From contig CAPEBR010000019.1 of assembly GCA_948602995.1 (NCBI GenBank), forward strand, positions 1 to 64,000: a DNA stretch of 64,000 nucleotides. The letters are read 5' to 3'. Positions 36,643-45,962 of the stretch are shown piece by piece. Both the position numbers and the translations under genes were made by a program. Source of the stretch: an uncultured Dorea sp. (GTDB lineage Bacteria > Bacillota > Clostridia > Lachnospirales > Lachnospiraceae). How positions within the stretch are numbered: the first letter of the stretch is position 1; each line of letters begins with the position of its first letter. The notes under the pieces were generated by a model. That model made no database searches. It had not been told where the DNA came from and was given only the letters and a program-made list of their open reading frames with translations.

Positions 36643-36702
36643 AACAGCCCCTCTCCCGTCTGACTGGACATGGTGATCAAGTCGGACGGGGAAGGGGCTG
36701 TT
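36643..36702. terminator. Strong hairpin between the VOC gene and yajC
   Basis: AACAGCCCC...CCCGTCTGACT pairs with AGTCGGACGGG...GGGGCTGTT, about 22 bp with small bulges. It sits between convergent genes and probably terminates both. Confidence 0.7.
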
Positions 36703-36712
36703 GATGACTCTT

Positions 36713-37021
36713 TTATTCTGCTGATGCTTTTTCGATCTGTGCAACTGCTGCCTTCTGCATTGGGATACGACAGTTTTTGTTGTTTCCAAATTCTACGATG
36801 ATATCATTTTCCTGAATATCAATAATGACTCCGTAAAACCCGCTTGTTGTAAGTACGGTGTCGCCAACCTCCATCTCTGCAATCATAGCCTGTACTCTCT
36901 TCTGCTCTTTTTTCTGAGGTCTGATGAATACGAACCAGAAACCGCCGAAAATTACTGCATATACAACAAACAGAAATACCATGCTCATTCCACCCTGACC
37001 TTGTGCTGCTAATGTAAACAT
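36713..37021 (-). CDS. yajC: Preprotein translocase subunit YajC
   Basis: The 102-residue protein has one membrane segment (about 13-34, VFLFVVYAVIFGGFWFVFI) followed by RPQKKEQKRVQAMIAEMEVGDTVLTTSGFYG, of which RPQKKEQKR is the signature. It associates with the SecDF part of the translocase. It follows tgt after 60 bases, the usual tgt-yajC order. Confidence 0.95.
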   Translation of the reverse strand: MFTLAAQGQGGMSMVFLFVVYAVIFGGFWFVFIRPQKKEQKRVQAMIAEMEVGDTVLTTSGFYGVIIDIQENDIIVEFGNNKNCRIPMQKAAVAQIEKASAE

Positions 37022-37081
37022 ATCGTTTCTCCTCCTAAATCTGTTTAGACACTATTGCTATCATACAGGATATTCCCTGTT

Positions 37082-38233
37082 TCAGCAAGGACTTTTTGCT
37101 AATTCATGCAAATTTAATACTTTCCCCAGCTTTTCTTTTTTATACTCTTTGTAGCGCCCTTCCTCGATTGCCGTGCGAATCTCTGTCATCATTGTATTGT
37201 AAAAATACAGATTATGAAGCACGCACAGACGCATTCCCAGCATTTCCTTTGCCTTAAGGAGATGACGGATGTATGCCCTGGAATAGGTCTGGCAGGCGGG
37301 GCAGGTACAGCCTTCTTCTATAGGGCGGCTGTCCAGCTCGTATTTTGCATTAAAGAGGTTCAGCTTCCCTTCATTTGTATATACATGTCCGTGTCTTCCG
37401 TTCCGGCTCGGGTACACGCAGTCAAAGAAATCTACTCCCCGGTCCACTGCCTCCAGAATGTTGGCAGGCGTTCCTACTCCCATAAGATAAACCGGCTTAT
37501 GGGCAGGCAGATACGGCACCACTGCATCCAGGATGCGGTACATCTCTTCATGGGACTCTCCCACAGCAAGGCCTCCTACGGCATATCCGTCAAGATCAAG
37601 CTCAGCAATCTCCTGGGCGTGCCGGATCCGGATATCCTCGCAGATTCCTCCCTGGTTAATGCCAAACAGAAGCTGCTTACGATTAATCGTGTCCGGAGAC
37701 TGATTAAGTCTGGCCATCTCTTCCTTGCATCTCCTAAGCCACCTTGTTGTCCTGTCTACGGACTGCTGAATATAACCTCTGTCCGCCACACTGGAAGGAC
37801 ATTCGTCAAATGCCATGGCAATGGTAGATGCCAGATTTGACTGGATCTGCATACTCTCCTCTGGCCCCATAAAGATTTTCCTTCCGTCAATATGGGACTG
37901 GAAATATACGCCCTCCTCCTTTATCTTCCTGAGGCCTGCCAGGGAAAACACCTGAAATCCTCCTGAATCTGTAAGAACCGGCTTGTCCCACACCATGAAT
38001 TTATGGATTCCTCCAAGTTTTTTAATCACCTGATCCCCAGGGCGGACATGGAGGTGATAGGTATTTGACAGTTCAACCTGTGTCCCGATCTCCTGCAGAT
38101 CCCTGGTAGAGACAGCGCCCTTGATCGCTGCGGCTGTCCCCACATTCATAAATACAGGGGTCTCAATGACCCCGTGTACTGTACGGAACCGGCCGCGCCT
38201 GGCAAGTCCGTCTTTTTTTATTAGCTCATACAT
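37082..38233 (-). CDS. tgt: tRNA-guanine transglycosylase
   Basis: The 383-residue enzyme replaces guanine-34 with preQ1 in queuosine tRNAs. The substrate-site motifs TDSGGFQVFSL (about 89-99) and DFFDCVYPSRNGRHG (about 260-274) hold the catalytic aspartates. The zinc site is CTCPAC...H near residues 306-337. The length is normal. Lies upstream of yajC in the same orientation. Confidence 0.96.
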   Translation of the reverse strand: MYELIKKDGLARRGRFRTVHGVIETPVFMNVGTAAAIKGAVSTRDLQEIGTQVELSNTYHLHVRPGDQVIKKLGGIHKFMVWDKPVLTDSGGFQVFSLAGLRKIKEEGVYFQSHIDGRKIFMGPEESMQIQSNLASTIAMAFDECPSSVADRGYIQQSVDRTTRWLRRCKEEMARLNQSPDTINRKQLLFGINQGGICEDIRIRHAQEIAELDLDGYAVGGLAVGESHEEMYRILDAVVPYLPAHKPVYLMGVGTPANILEAVDRGVDFFDCVYPSRNGRHGHVYTNEGKLNLFNAKYELDSRPIEEGCTCPACQTYSRAYIRHLLKAKEMLGMRLCVLHNLYFYNTMMTEIRTAIEEGRYKEYKKEKLGKVLNLHELAKSPC

Positions 38234-38265
38234 ATCTTTTTCCTAACCTTTCTAAAAGGGCTTCT

Positions 38266-40023
38266 TTAATAATGGATTACAACTGGCATTCCGATTTCCA
38301 GCAGGCCGAAAAGCGCCTCTGCCTTGTCATACGGCATGTTGATACATCCGTGAGAACCATTTGTCAGATACAGTGAGCCGCCGAAATACGGCTGCCAGGT
38401 AGCGTCATGGAAGCCGATCCCGCTCCAGGTAACCCTCATCCAGAAAGCTACGGGCGTCCGGTATTCCGGCTTTCCGGTCTTGGGATCCTTTTCGCCCACC
38501 AGTGTGGCATTTCTCTGAAGCTCTAAGATCGAATAAACACCTGACGGTGTCTCACGGTTCCCGATATTGGGATTTCCGGTAACAACATCTGACTCCAGCG
38601 TAACCTTTCCATTCTGGAACAGCCACATATGCTGTGCGGACAGATCTACCTCCGCATACGTATTTCCCATATCCATCGTCTCATGAACTGCCGCCTTGCT
38701 GAAATACGCAGGCTCTCTTGTTACTGTCTTTTCTTTTTTAATATCAGAAAGCAGCTTCTCGTATTCTGTCTCCTGGTCCATCTCCCAGCCATAGGTCCCA
38801 GGTACGACTGACACATTATTCCCATTTGCCGTAGTGAACTCCCGGGTCTTATTTATGGTATCATATTTTTCCGCCAGTGAGGCAATGTATTTCTTCACAT
38901 CATCTTTATTGAAGGTGACCTTCATTTTTTTATTTACCTTCACCCACTGGGAAATCACGGACGCATCTACCACCTCGGTATAGGGATTAAAGTCATAAGT
39001 AACATTTGCCCCGAGATAACTGTTCATCTTATCCTTCGCGGCAACCACTTTTTTGGAATCCTTTAAGTACTTCGGCTTGATATAGCATTCTGTTTCTTCT
39101 AATTTAAGCGTATCACTAAATCCGCTGATGGCTGCTGCCACAGCCTCATCAAAGACCTCCCTGTCTATTCTGGTTCCAACCACCTCTGGTATAATGACAA
39201 ACTCTGTATCCTTGAATTCCGGATGGGCATTTACAGATTTCACCTGGTTTTCTTTCTGAAGACATGGAAGCTTGTCAAGCTCTCCGGCAAGGGCTTCCTC
39301 ATTGTATGTCACACCGATGGGTGTTTCGATCTGAGTCTTCTTCCACAGGGACTTAATCCACAGAAACTTATTCTGTCCTTCGACCAGTTTCTTCAGTTCA
39401 TCCCCCGGAACATATTCCAGCGCTATGGAAGAGCCGGAAACCTGCTGAGTCTCTCCGTCAGACTCTTCAATGGTAAGCGTATAATCGCGAACCTGGCTGT
39501 GCATGTATTCTTCCACATCTCCTACACTTTTTGAAGAAAAGTCCATTCCGTTTATCGTTGTCTGAAAGAAAAGGTGGTCTTCAAAATAATATACACCTCC
39601 AAGATACCCGCCTCCAAGCAGACCCAGAAAGCTGATGAGAGATACAACTGCTGCCTTTCTGGCAGACTTCCCCCTCTTTTTTCTCCGGTGTGCCCTCTTT
39701 CTCACCTTCTTTTCATCATTGTCCTCAAAATCTCCGGCAGAAGGATCTTCCTCCTCTTCTTCTGGCTCAGAGACATTTACCGGTTCTTTTTCAGCAGATT
39801 CCTTCTGGGCACTATCGCCCTTTGGACTGTCTGCCTCCCTGGCAGAGCTGTCATCGTCCCCGGAATCCTCTTCTTCCTCTTCTTCATAATCATCTTCATC
39901 TATGAGCTCTTTCTTGTTTGCAAAATACTCGTAAGAAGAATTGGTAAATCCTTCATCAAGATCAATCTCTATGAATTCAATGTCATCTGTATCCTTTTTT
40001 CTTCCTTTATCATTCCTTTTCAT
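38266..40023 (-). CDS. Membrane-anchored L,D-transpeptidase with peptidoglycan-binding domains
   Basis: The 585-residue protein has a very acidic cytoplasmic N-terminus (about 1-100, with runs of Asp and Glu), a basic KKVRKRAHRRKKR patch, one membrane segment (about 122-146), and two PG_binding_4-type domains. A C-terminal YkuD domain has the catalytic motif HDATWQPYF...SHGCINMP near residues 545-570; the Cys is the nucleophile. It crosslinks peptidoglycan by 3-3 bonds. The start at 40023 has GGAGG nine bases upstream. Confidence 0.9.
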   Translation of the reverse strand: MKRNDKGRKKDTDDIEFIEIDLDEGFTNSSYEYFANKKELIDEDDYEEEEEEDSGDDDSSAREADSPKGDSAQKESAEKEPVNVSEPEEEEEDPSAGDFEDNDEKKVRKRAHRRKKRGKSARKAAVVSLISFLGLLGGGYLGGVYYFEDHLFFQTTINGMDFSSKSVGDVEEYMHSQVRDYTLTIEESDGETQQVSGSSIALEYVPGDELKKLVEGQNKFLWIKSLWKKTQIETPIGVTYNEEALAGELDKLPCLQKENQVKSVNAHPEFKDTEFVIIPEVVGTRIDREVFDEAVAAAISGFSDTLKLEETECYIKPKYLKDSKKVVAAKDKMNSYLGANVTYDFNPYTEVVDASVISQWVKVNKKMKVTFNKDDVKKYIASLAEKYDTINKTREFTTANGNNVSVVPGTYGWEMDQETEYEKLLSDIKKEKTVTREPAYFSKAAVHETMDMGNTYAEVDLSAQHMWLFQNGKVTLESDVVTGNPNIGNRETPSGVYSILELQRNATLVGEKDPKTGKPEYRTPVAFWMRVTWSGIGFHDATWQPYFGGSLYLTNGSHGCINMPYDKAEALFGLLEIGMPVVIHY

Positions 40024-40179
40024 AGAATTATTCCTCCATTTTAGTTCACACGACCTTATTATAATATGGCTTTTTATAAAAGTACAGTACAAATATAGTA
40101 AAATTCTTGAAGATTTTACAGAATTACCGTATGATGATACATGTATAAAACAGACATGCAAAACCAAGGAGGACTTTTT

Positions 40180-41280
40180 ATGGCTGGATCAACTTTTGGA
40201 AATTTATTTCGGATTACTACATGGGGGGAATCTCATGGAAAAGCAATTGGAGCAGTTATAGACGGATGCCCGGCGGGGCTTCCTCTTTTAGAGAAAGATA
40301 TTCAGGGATTTTTAGACAGAAGAAAGCCCGGACAGAATAAGTTTACGACAAAACGCAGGGAAAACGACCTTGCAGAAATCCTTTCTGGAACCTTTGAAGG
40401 AAAAACTACCGGGACGCCCATCTCCGTGGTCATAAGAAATGAAGACCAGCGTTCCCGGGATTACGGAAAGATCAAGGACTGCTACCGTCCCGGACACGCA
40501 GACTATACCTTTGATGCAAAATATGGCTTCCGGGATTACCGGGGCGGGGGGCGTTCCTCCGGACGCGAAACAATCGGGCGTGTTGCTGCCGGCGCAGTGG
40601 CGGTTAAGCTCCTTCATGAGCTTGGGATACATTTTACCACCTACACCCGTTCCATCGGCGGGATCTGTATTCCCCAGAATGAATATCATTATGAAGAAAT
40701 CCCGGAAAACCCACTGTATATGCCAAATAATTCTTATGCCAGAAAGGCCTCTGAATATCTGGAAGCCTGTATGGAGAACCTGGATTCCTCCGGCGGTACT
40801 GTGGAATCCATCATTACCGGAGTACCTGCCGGTATCGGGGAGCCCGTTTTCCAGAAACTGGATGCTGAACTTGCAAAAGCGGTCATGTCCATTGGCGCTG
40901 TGAAAGGCGTGGAGATTGGAGACGGCTTTGAAGCTTCCAGGGCACTGGGGAGTACCAACAATGATGCCTTTTTCTGCGAGTCCGGAAAGGTCATGAAAAG
41001 AACCAACCATTCCGGCGGCACCTTAGGGGGGATGAGCGACGGAGCCCCGATTATCCTGCGCGCCGCCATAAAACCGACTCCCTCCATAGCCCGGCTCCAG
41101 CACACGGTTACAAACCAGGGGAAAAACACGGACATTGCCATCACTGGCAGGCATGACCCGGTCATCGTGCCCAGGGCTGTCGTTGTTGTGGAGGCAATGG
41201 CTGCCATCACACTTGCTGACCTGCTGATGACAAATATGTCCTCACGCCTGGAAAACCTGAAGACGATATACAGAGAATAA
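40180..41280 (+). CDS. aroC: Chorismate synthase
   Basis: The 366-residue flavin-dependent enzyme makes chorismate from EPSP. Signatures are GESHGKAIGAVIDGCPAG (residues about 16-33), GRSSGRETIGRVAAGAVA (about 127-144) and TNHSGGTLGGMSDG (about 278-291). AAGGAGG is seven bases before the ATG at 40180. It is monocistronic and divergent from the L,D-transpeptidase gene. Confidence 0.96.
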   Translation: MAGSTFGNLFRITTWGESHGKAIGAVIDGCPAGLPLLEKDIQGFLDRRKPGQNKFTTKRRENDLAEILSGTFEGKTTGTPISVVIRNEDQRSRDYGKIKDCYRPGHADYTFDAKYGFRDYRGGGRSSGRETIGRVAAGAVAVKLLHELGIHFTTYTRSIGGICIPQNEYHYEEIPENPLYMPNNSYARKASEYLEACMENLDSSGGTVESIITGVPAGIGEPVFQKLDAELAKAVMSIGAVKGVEIGDGFEASRALGSTNNDAFFCESGKVMKRTNHSGGTLGGMSDGAPIILRAAIKPTPSIARLQHTVTNQGKNTDIAITGRHDPVIVPRAVVVVEAMAAITLADLLMTNMSSRLENLKTIYRE

Positions 41281-41310
41281 AGCAGGGGATCCTGTTTTTT
41301 CCATAAAATC

Positions 41311-41342
41311 AAGAAAAAGTCACTTCAAAGTGACTTTTTCTT
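41311..41342. terminator. Bidirectional terminator after aroC
   Basis: AAGAAAAAGTCACTT and its exact complement form a 15-bp stem with a two-base loop. The A/T-rich ends give U-tracts on both strands, serving convergent aroC and the nucleoside kinase gene. Confidence 0.85.
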
Positions 41343-41412
41343 AAAAATGAATCATTTTAAAATGACTTTTTCTCCATTATTTACCACTATACAAATGACC
41401 AAATCCTCTCAT

Positions 41413-43080
41413 TTACACATGAAAGCAGCTTCCTCCAACAAATTCCCTGAGCAGAGAGTTCATCGGTACATTCTCACTCCCGATTCCCACAAAATAATCC
41501 AGGAATTTCAGAATCTTTTTTGCTTCTATGTACTCCGGACAGTCTCTCTCGATTCCGAACAACAAGGGCTCCACATACGGCTTCAGTACCGCAAGCTCGT
41601 AGATCAGGGCAGAATTGAACATCACATCCGCCTCCTCCTGATAAGGGAAAATATTCTTCTCCTCACCCCTTCTTACAGAGGGCCACATACCAATTGTCCT
41701 CCTTGCAGACGACCCTCTTGTCCTTGCATCCCGTACAATCCGCCGCAAGAGCCTTCCGTCCGTTGTGGGGATCCGGTTATGCTCATCTACATTCAGCTGT
41801 GTCAGCGCACTGATGTAAATCTTAAACTTATTCTCATCTGCAAGGCTTTCTGTAAGCTTCGGATTCAGGCAGTGGATTCCCTCGAATACAAGTACATCAT
41901 TTTCACCCAGCTTCTTCGGTTTCCCATTGAACTCCTTGCTCCCCTTCAGGAAATTAAAGGTCGGTATCACAACCTCCTTCCCTGCAAGGAGCTCCTGCAT
42001 CTGCCTGTTAAACAGTTCTACATCCACAGCTCCGAGACTTTCAAAATCATAATTTCCATCCTCATCCTTCGGCGTATCCTCCCGCTCAACAAAATAATTA
42101 TCCACCGCTATTGGATGCGGAACCAGCCCGTTCGCCCGAAGCTGTATGGAAAGTCTGTGGGAAAAGGTTGTCTTTCCAGATGAAGACGGTCCTGCAATAA
42201 GAACAAACTTGATCTCCGGCCTTCCCGCTATCGTACTTGCAATCTCCGCGATCTTCTTCTCCTGCATCGCCTCCTGAACAAGTACCACCTCTCGGACATC
42301 CTCCTTCGTAATCTTATCATTCAGCGAGCCCACTGTCTCAATTCCCTGCATGTCTCCCCATTTGGTTGATTCCTTTAACACAGAAAACAGCTTATGCTGG
42401 GGCTCAAAGGCCGGAACCTCCCTGGGTGCGGACTTTACTGGCATCTGAATCACAAATCCCTCATCATAGAGATATAATTTAAAATATTTCAGGTAGCCGG
42501 CACTCGGCGCCATATAGCCATAATAATAATCCTCAAACTCATTCATGCTGTAGATGTTCACCTTCGACACACGGCGGTACATAAACAGCTTTTCCTTATC
42601 ATACATACCATGATGGTCAAAAAGGTCAATCGCCTCATCCGTATGGACGGAACGCTTCCGGATGGGCATATCTGCGCGGATGATCTCCTCCATCCGTGCA
42701 GTCACACGTTCAAGCAGCTCCTGGTCTGTCCGGACTGTTCCTTCCAAAGTACAGTAATAACCCTTGCTTACCGAAAAATGTATCCTTACCTTTTCAAGCT
42801 GTGCACGGTCAGTAACATCATAGATTGCTTTTACAAGCATCAGGCTCATGCTTCTCTTGTATGTCTGATGTCCAATTTCATCCCCTGTTGTCACAAAACG
42901 CATTGTACAGTCTCCGCGAAGCGGTTTATACAACTCCTGAAGCTTTTCATTTATAAATACCAGCACAATATCATTCTCATAATTCTCTTGAAAATCCTGC
43001 GCAATTTTCAGATACGGTGTACCGTCCTCATACTGCCTGGTCTCTGTGCCGATCCTTACTGTATACATTTCCTTGCCCAT
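41413..43080 (-). CDS. Nucleoside kinase with threonyl-tRNA-synthetase-like N-terminus
   Basis: The 555-residue protein has an N-terminal TGS/ThrRS-like region (about 1-260), with THH-like features altered to FDHHGMYD. A uridine-kinase-like P-loop domain at about 285-500 has GPSSSGKTTFSHRL (about 299-312). The architecture is known in Clostridia as a nucleoside kinase family; the exact substrate is unclear. AAAGGAG lies eight bases before the ATG. It is the last gene of the series beginning with pap-dgt-dnaG. Confidence 0.82.
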   Translation of the reverse strand: MGKEMYTVRIGTETRQYEDGTPYLKIAQDFQENYENDIVLVFINEKLQELYKPLRGDCTMRFVTTGDEIGHQTYKRSMSLMLVKAIYDVTDRAQLEKVRIHFSVSKGYYCTLEGTVRTDQELLERVTARMEEIIRADMPIRKRSVHTDEAIDLFDHHGMYDKEKLFMYRRVSKVNIYSMNEFEDYYYGYMAPSAGYLKYFKLYLYDEGFVIQMPVKSAPREVPAFEPQHKLFSVLKESTKWGDMQGIETVGSLNDKITKEDVREVVLVQEAMQEKKIAEIASTIAGRPEIKFVLIAGPSSSGKTTFSHRLSIQLRANGLVPHPIAVDNYFVEREDTPKDEDGNYDFESLGAVDVELFNRQMQELLAGKEVVIPTFNFLKGSKEFNGKPKKLGENDVLVFEGIHCLNPKLTESLADENKFKIYISALTQLNVDEHNRIPTTDGRLLRRIVRDARTRGSSARRTIGMWPSVRRGEEKNIFPYQEEADVMFNSALIYELAVLKPYVEPLLFGIERDCPEYIEAKKILKFLDYFVGIGSENVPMNSLLREFVGGSCFHV

Positions 43081-43145
43081 AGCCCTTGCTCCTTTCTCTG
43101 TATATTGTTTCTATAATGTAACTATGATGTTACTGAACAGTTACT

Positions 43146-43928
43146 CTATAATACTGTAAACGGATGTCTGACGGATGCTGCCTCTATCTCCACGTCTCTT
43201 AGATACTCTTCCAGATAGTTCTTCATGTCCTGAATAAAGATATGCTCAATTCCATAGTGTCCTGCATCTATAACTGCCATACCCTCTGCCATGGCATCAA
43301 TTCCTTCGTGATGTCCGATATCACCGGTAATCAGGACATCTGCGCCTTTTTTTAATGCCTGCCCAATGACACTCTTTCCCGAACCCGGACAGATGGCAGC
43401 ACGCCTGATCATCTGTGTCTGGTCACCGAACAGCCGCACTGTATCGAGACCAAAGGCTTTCTTTACCCTTTCACAGAGGCTGCAGAGCGTCACAGGATCA
43501 AGATCTGCTATCCTTCCGATTCCTTCCTCTGTGCCATCTTCTGATACCCTGGTCACCTCCAACACCAGAGAGTCCGGCATCCCAAGCCTTTCACACGCAA
43601 GAGCCGCCATTCCCCGCACATCATAATTCGTATGCATGGCATAATAGGAAATATCATTCTGAATCAGTCCAAGCAGCCGGCGTCCGGTAAAATCTTCACT
43701 GGTCACCCGCTTCACCCCACTGAATATGAGCGGATGGTGTGTTACCAGCATATCCGCATGTATTCTGACCGCTGTCTCTACTGCAGCATCGTCCGCATCC
43801 AGCGCCACATAGATCCGTTTTACTTCCTTGTCATCTCTGCCGGCAAGAAGACCCACATTATCCCAGTTCATAGCACAATCCCTTGGATAGGACTCCTCAA
43901 TAACCGCCATAACCTCTTTACACAACAT
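43146..43928 (-). CDS. Nif3-like dinuclear metal-centre protein
   Basis: The 260-residue protein has metal-binding motifs THHPLIFSGVKR (about 63-74) and GHYGIEHIF (about 220-228), typical of the Nif3/YbgI/YqfO hexameric family. GTP cyclohydrolase-like activity has been suggested for some relatives, but function is uncertain. It starts two bases after trmK, the conserved order in Firmicutes (sigA-trmK-yqfO). Confidence 0.92.
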   Translation of the reverse strand: MLCKEVMAVIEESYPRDCAMNWDNVGLLAGRDDKEVKRIYVALDADDAAVETAVRIHADMLVTHHPLIFSGVKRVTSEDFTGRRLLGLIQNDISYYAMHTNYDVRGMAALACERLGMPDSLVLEVTRVSEDGTEEGIGRIADLDPVTLCSLCERVKKAFGLDTVRLFGDQTQMIRRAAICPGSGKSVIGQALKKGADVLITGDIGHHEGIDAMAEGMAVIDAGHYGIEHIFIQDMKNYLEEYLRDVEIEAASVRHPFTVL

Positions 43929-43930
43929 CC

Positions 43931-44635
43931 CTAATATCCTCCATAATAAATAGAAAGCAGCCTTTTTATTTCTTCTGTCTCCTGAAGGAGGTCTTTTCTC
44001 CTCTCCTGCGCCCTGCCTGCCTCTCCATGAGCCTGGAGATTTTCCATGATCTGCTCTTTTAAATGGATCTCCCGCTGAAGATAACGGCAGAGCACAGGGT
44101 GACGCATCTCCAGAAGACGTTTTCCATAAAGATACTGGCCCCTGTCATAGAATTCCGTGTCTCCGTGCCCTGCTTTCATGACAGTATAATATTTTCCTCC
44201 ATCTAATACCATGTCCTCTGCCATAATCCGGTATCCGTGCTCATTCAGATACCGCCGGACCTTCCAGATCTCTGACTGGGGCTGCAGAATCAGATGGTCA
44301 AGGGCTGCCAGCACCTCACTTCCCTCTGAAAGGATCTTTGTAATAAGGCCGCCTCCCATCCCGGCTGCAATCATTGTATCCGCCTCGCCCGGCCTTACCT
44401 TCTGCAGTCCGTCAGAAAGCCTTGTCTCAATATGACCCTCCCACCCGCATCTTCTGATATAATCTCCCGCCCTCTTAAGGGGACCCTCATTAACATCCAG
44501 CGCCAGCACCTTTTCCGCAATTCCATGCTCCATAAGATAAACAGGTATGTAGCCATGATCTGTCCCAATGTCTGCAACAGAGGCGCCTTCTGTCACAAGA
44601 CCTGCTACCGCAGAAAGTCTCTCTGATAATTCCAT
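43931..44635 (-). CDS. trmK: tRNA (adenine-22-N1)-methyltransferase
   Basis: The 234-residue SAM methyltransferase has motif I VADIGTDHGYIPVYL (about 19-33) and AAGMGGGLITKIL near residues 89-101. TrmK methylates A22 of bacterial tRNAs. The context, directly downstream of rpoD and upstream of nif3, matches the family. Confidence 0.92.
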   Translation of the reverse strand: MELSERLSAVAGLVTEGASVADIGTDHGYIPVYLMEHGIAEKVLALDVNEGPLKRAGDYIRRCGWEGHIETRLSDGLQKVRPGEADTMIAAGMGGGLITKILSEGSEVLAALDHLILQPQSEIWKVRRYLNEHGYRIMAEDMVLDGGKYYTVMKAGHGDTEFYDRGQYLYGKRLLEMRHPVLCRYLQREIHLKEQIMENLQAHGEAGRAQERRKDLLQETEEIKRLLSIYYGGY

Positions 44636-44648
44636 AGGCGCCTCTTCA

Positions 44649-45767
44649 TTAATCCAGATAGTCTCTCAATTTTCTGCTGCGGCTTGGGTGGCGGAGCTTC
44701 CGCAGTGCCTTCGCCTCAATCTGACGGATACGCTCCCTGGTAACGTCGAACTCCTTCCCGACCTCCTCCAAAGTGCGGGCACGTCCGTCGTTCATGCCAA
44801 ATCTGAGTCTCAGAACCTTCTGTTCCCTGTCTGTCAGTGTATCCAGCACCTCATCAAGCTGTTCCTTTAAGAGGGTCTGTGCCGCCGCCTCTGCCGGTAC
44901 CGGTACATTATCATCCTGGATAAAATCTCCGAGATGGCTGTCCTCCTCCTCGCCGATTGGAGTCTCTAAGGACACCGGCTCCTGGGAAATCTTCAGGATC
45001 TCCCTCACTCTCTCCACAGGCATGTCCAGCTCCTGTGCGATCTCCTCTGGCGTGGGCTCTCTCCCCAGTTCCTGCAAGAGCTGTCTGGACACACGGATCA
45101 GCTTATTGATCGTCTCAACCATATGCACAGGAATCCGGATGGTCCTCGCCTGATCCGCAATGGCGCGGGTGATTGCCTGACGGATCCACCATGTGGCATA
45201 AGTACTGAACTTAAAGCCTTTATGGTAATCAAACTTTTCAACTGCCTTAATAAGCCCCAGGTTTCCCTCCTGGATCAGATCAAGGAAGAGCATTCCACGC
45301 CCCACATAACGCTTCGCAATACTGACAACAAGACGCAGGTTCGCCTCGGCAAGACGCTTTTTCGCACTCTCATCCCCGTCTGCCATGCGCTTTGCAAGAT
45401 CCACCTCCTCCTCTGCAGTAAGAAGAGGAACCTTTCCAATCTCTTTCAGGTACATACGCACCGGATCCTCGATACTGATTCCATCCGGCACGGACAGATC
45501 AAGCTTCTCAACATCCACATCCTCCACATCTGACAGATCAATATCCGCATCGTCAACATCAAGTGCGTCAACATCCCCGCTGATCCGGAGCACATCAATA
45601 TTGTGCGCCTCCAGATATTCAAACACCCGGTCCATCTGCTCTGCATCCAGCTCCATGTCCGAGAAGAAATCATTAATCTCCTGAATCTCCAGAATACTCT
45701 TTTTCTTCTTTCCAAGCGTAACCAGTTCCTTCAGCTTTTCTTCCAATTTCACTGTGTTTTCTTCCAT
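44649..45767 (-). CDS. rpoD: RNA polymerase principal sigma factor
   Basis: The 372-residue sigma-70 group 1 protein has an acidic N-terminal region 1.1, region 1.2 ([15 protein letters not shown]), region 2 with the -10 helix [20 protein letters not shown] (at about 205-224), region 3, and the region 4 helix-turn-helix [20 protein letters not shown] (about 333-352). It recognises most housekeeping promoters, including the TTGACA/TATAAT boxes listed here. dnaG lies upstream, giving the classic dnaG-rpoD macromolecular operon. Confidence 0.97.
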   Translation of the reverse strand: MEENTVKLEEKLKELVTLGKKKKSILEIQEINDFFSDMELDAEQMDRVFEYLEAHNIDVLRISGDVDALDVDDADIDLSDVEDVDVEKLDLSVPDGISIEDPVRMYLKEIGKVPLLTAEEEVDLAKRMADGDESAKKRLAEANLRLVVSIAKRYVGRGMLFLDLIQEGNLGLIKAVEKFDYHKGFKFSTYATWWIRQAITRAIADQARTIRIPVHMVETINKLIRVSRQLLQELGREPTPEEIAQELDMPVERVREILKISQEPVSLETPIGEEEDSHLGDFIQDDNVPVPAEAAAQTLLKEQLDEVLDTLTDREQKVLRLRFGMNDGRARTLEEVGKEFDVTRERIRQIEAKALRKLRHPSRSRKLRDYLD

Positions 45768-45802
45768 GTATTGTCCATCCTCTCATTGCTTGTATATATT
45801 TT

Positions 45803-45950
45803 GTAACTGCTCAGTACCTTCGCAGTTACCTGCAAAAATCTATCTAAATCTGCCTTCGGCAATGGGATTTTTGCACCCTTAAATCATTTTTTTACGGTCA
45901 GCGCAGTAAATACCCTCGCTTCGCCGGGGCAGACCTGCCTGAGTAGTTAC
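45803..45950. repeat. Family 1 repeat, copy E, between dnaG and rpoD
   Basis: The ends are GTAACTGCTCA and TGAGTAGTTAC (one mismatch). It has a diverged first hairpin (AAATCT...TGCC / GGCA...GGATTT), the core AATCATTTTTTTACGG, and an enlarged second part containing CCCTCGCTTCGCCGGGG. It occupies almost the whole gap between dnaG and rpoD. Confidence 0.75.
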
Positions 45951-45962
45951 TATATTTTATCC

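Noticed and set aside
41347..42183. Plus-strand open frame over the nucleoside kinase (278 codons)
   Set aside because: It runs against an intact kinase gene, starts inside the terminator region and lacks family features.
43095..43145. Family 1 mini repeat between nif3 and the nucleoside kinase (GTAAC / GTTAC pairs)
   Set aside because: Arms are only five bases and the order does not match the other units.
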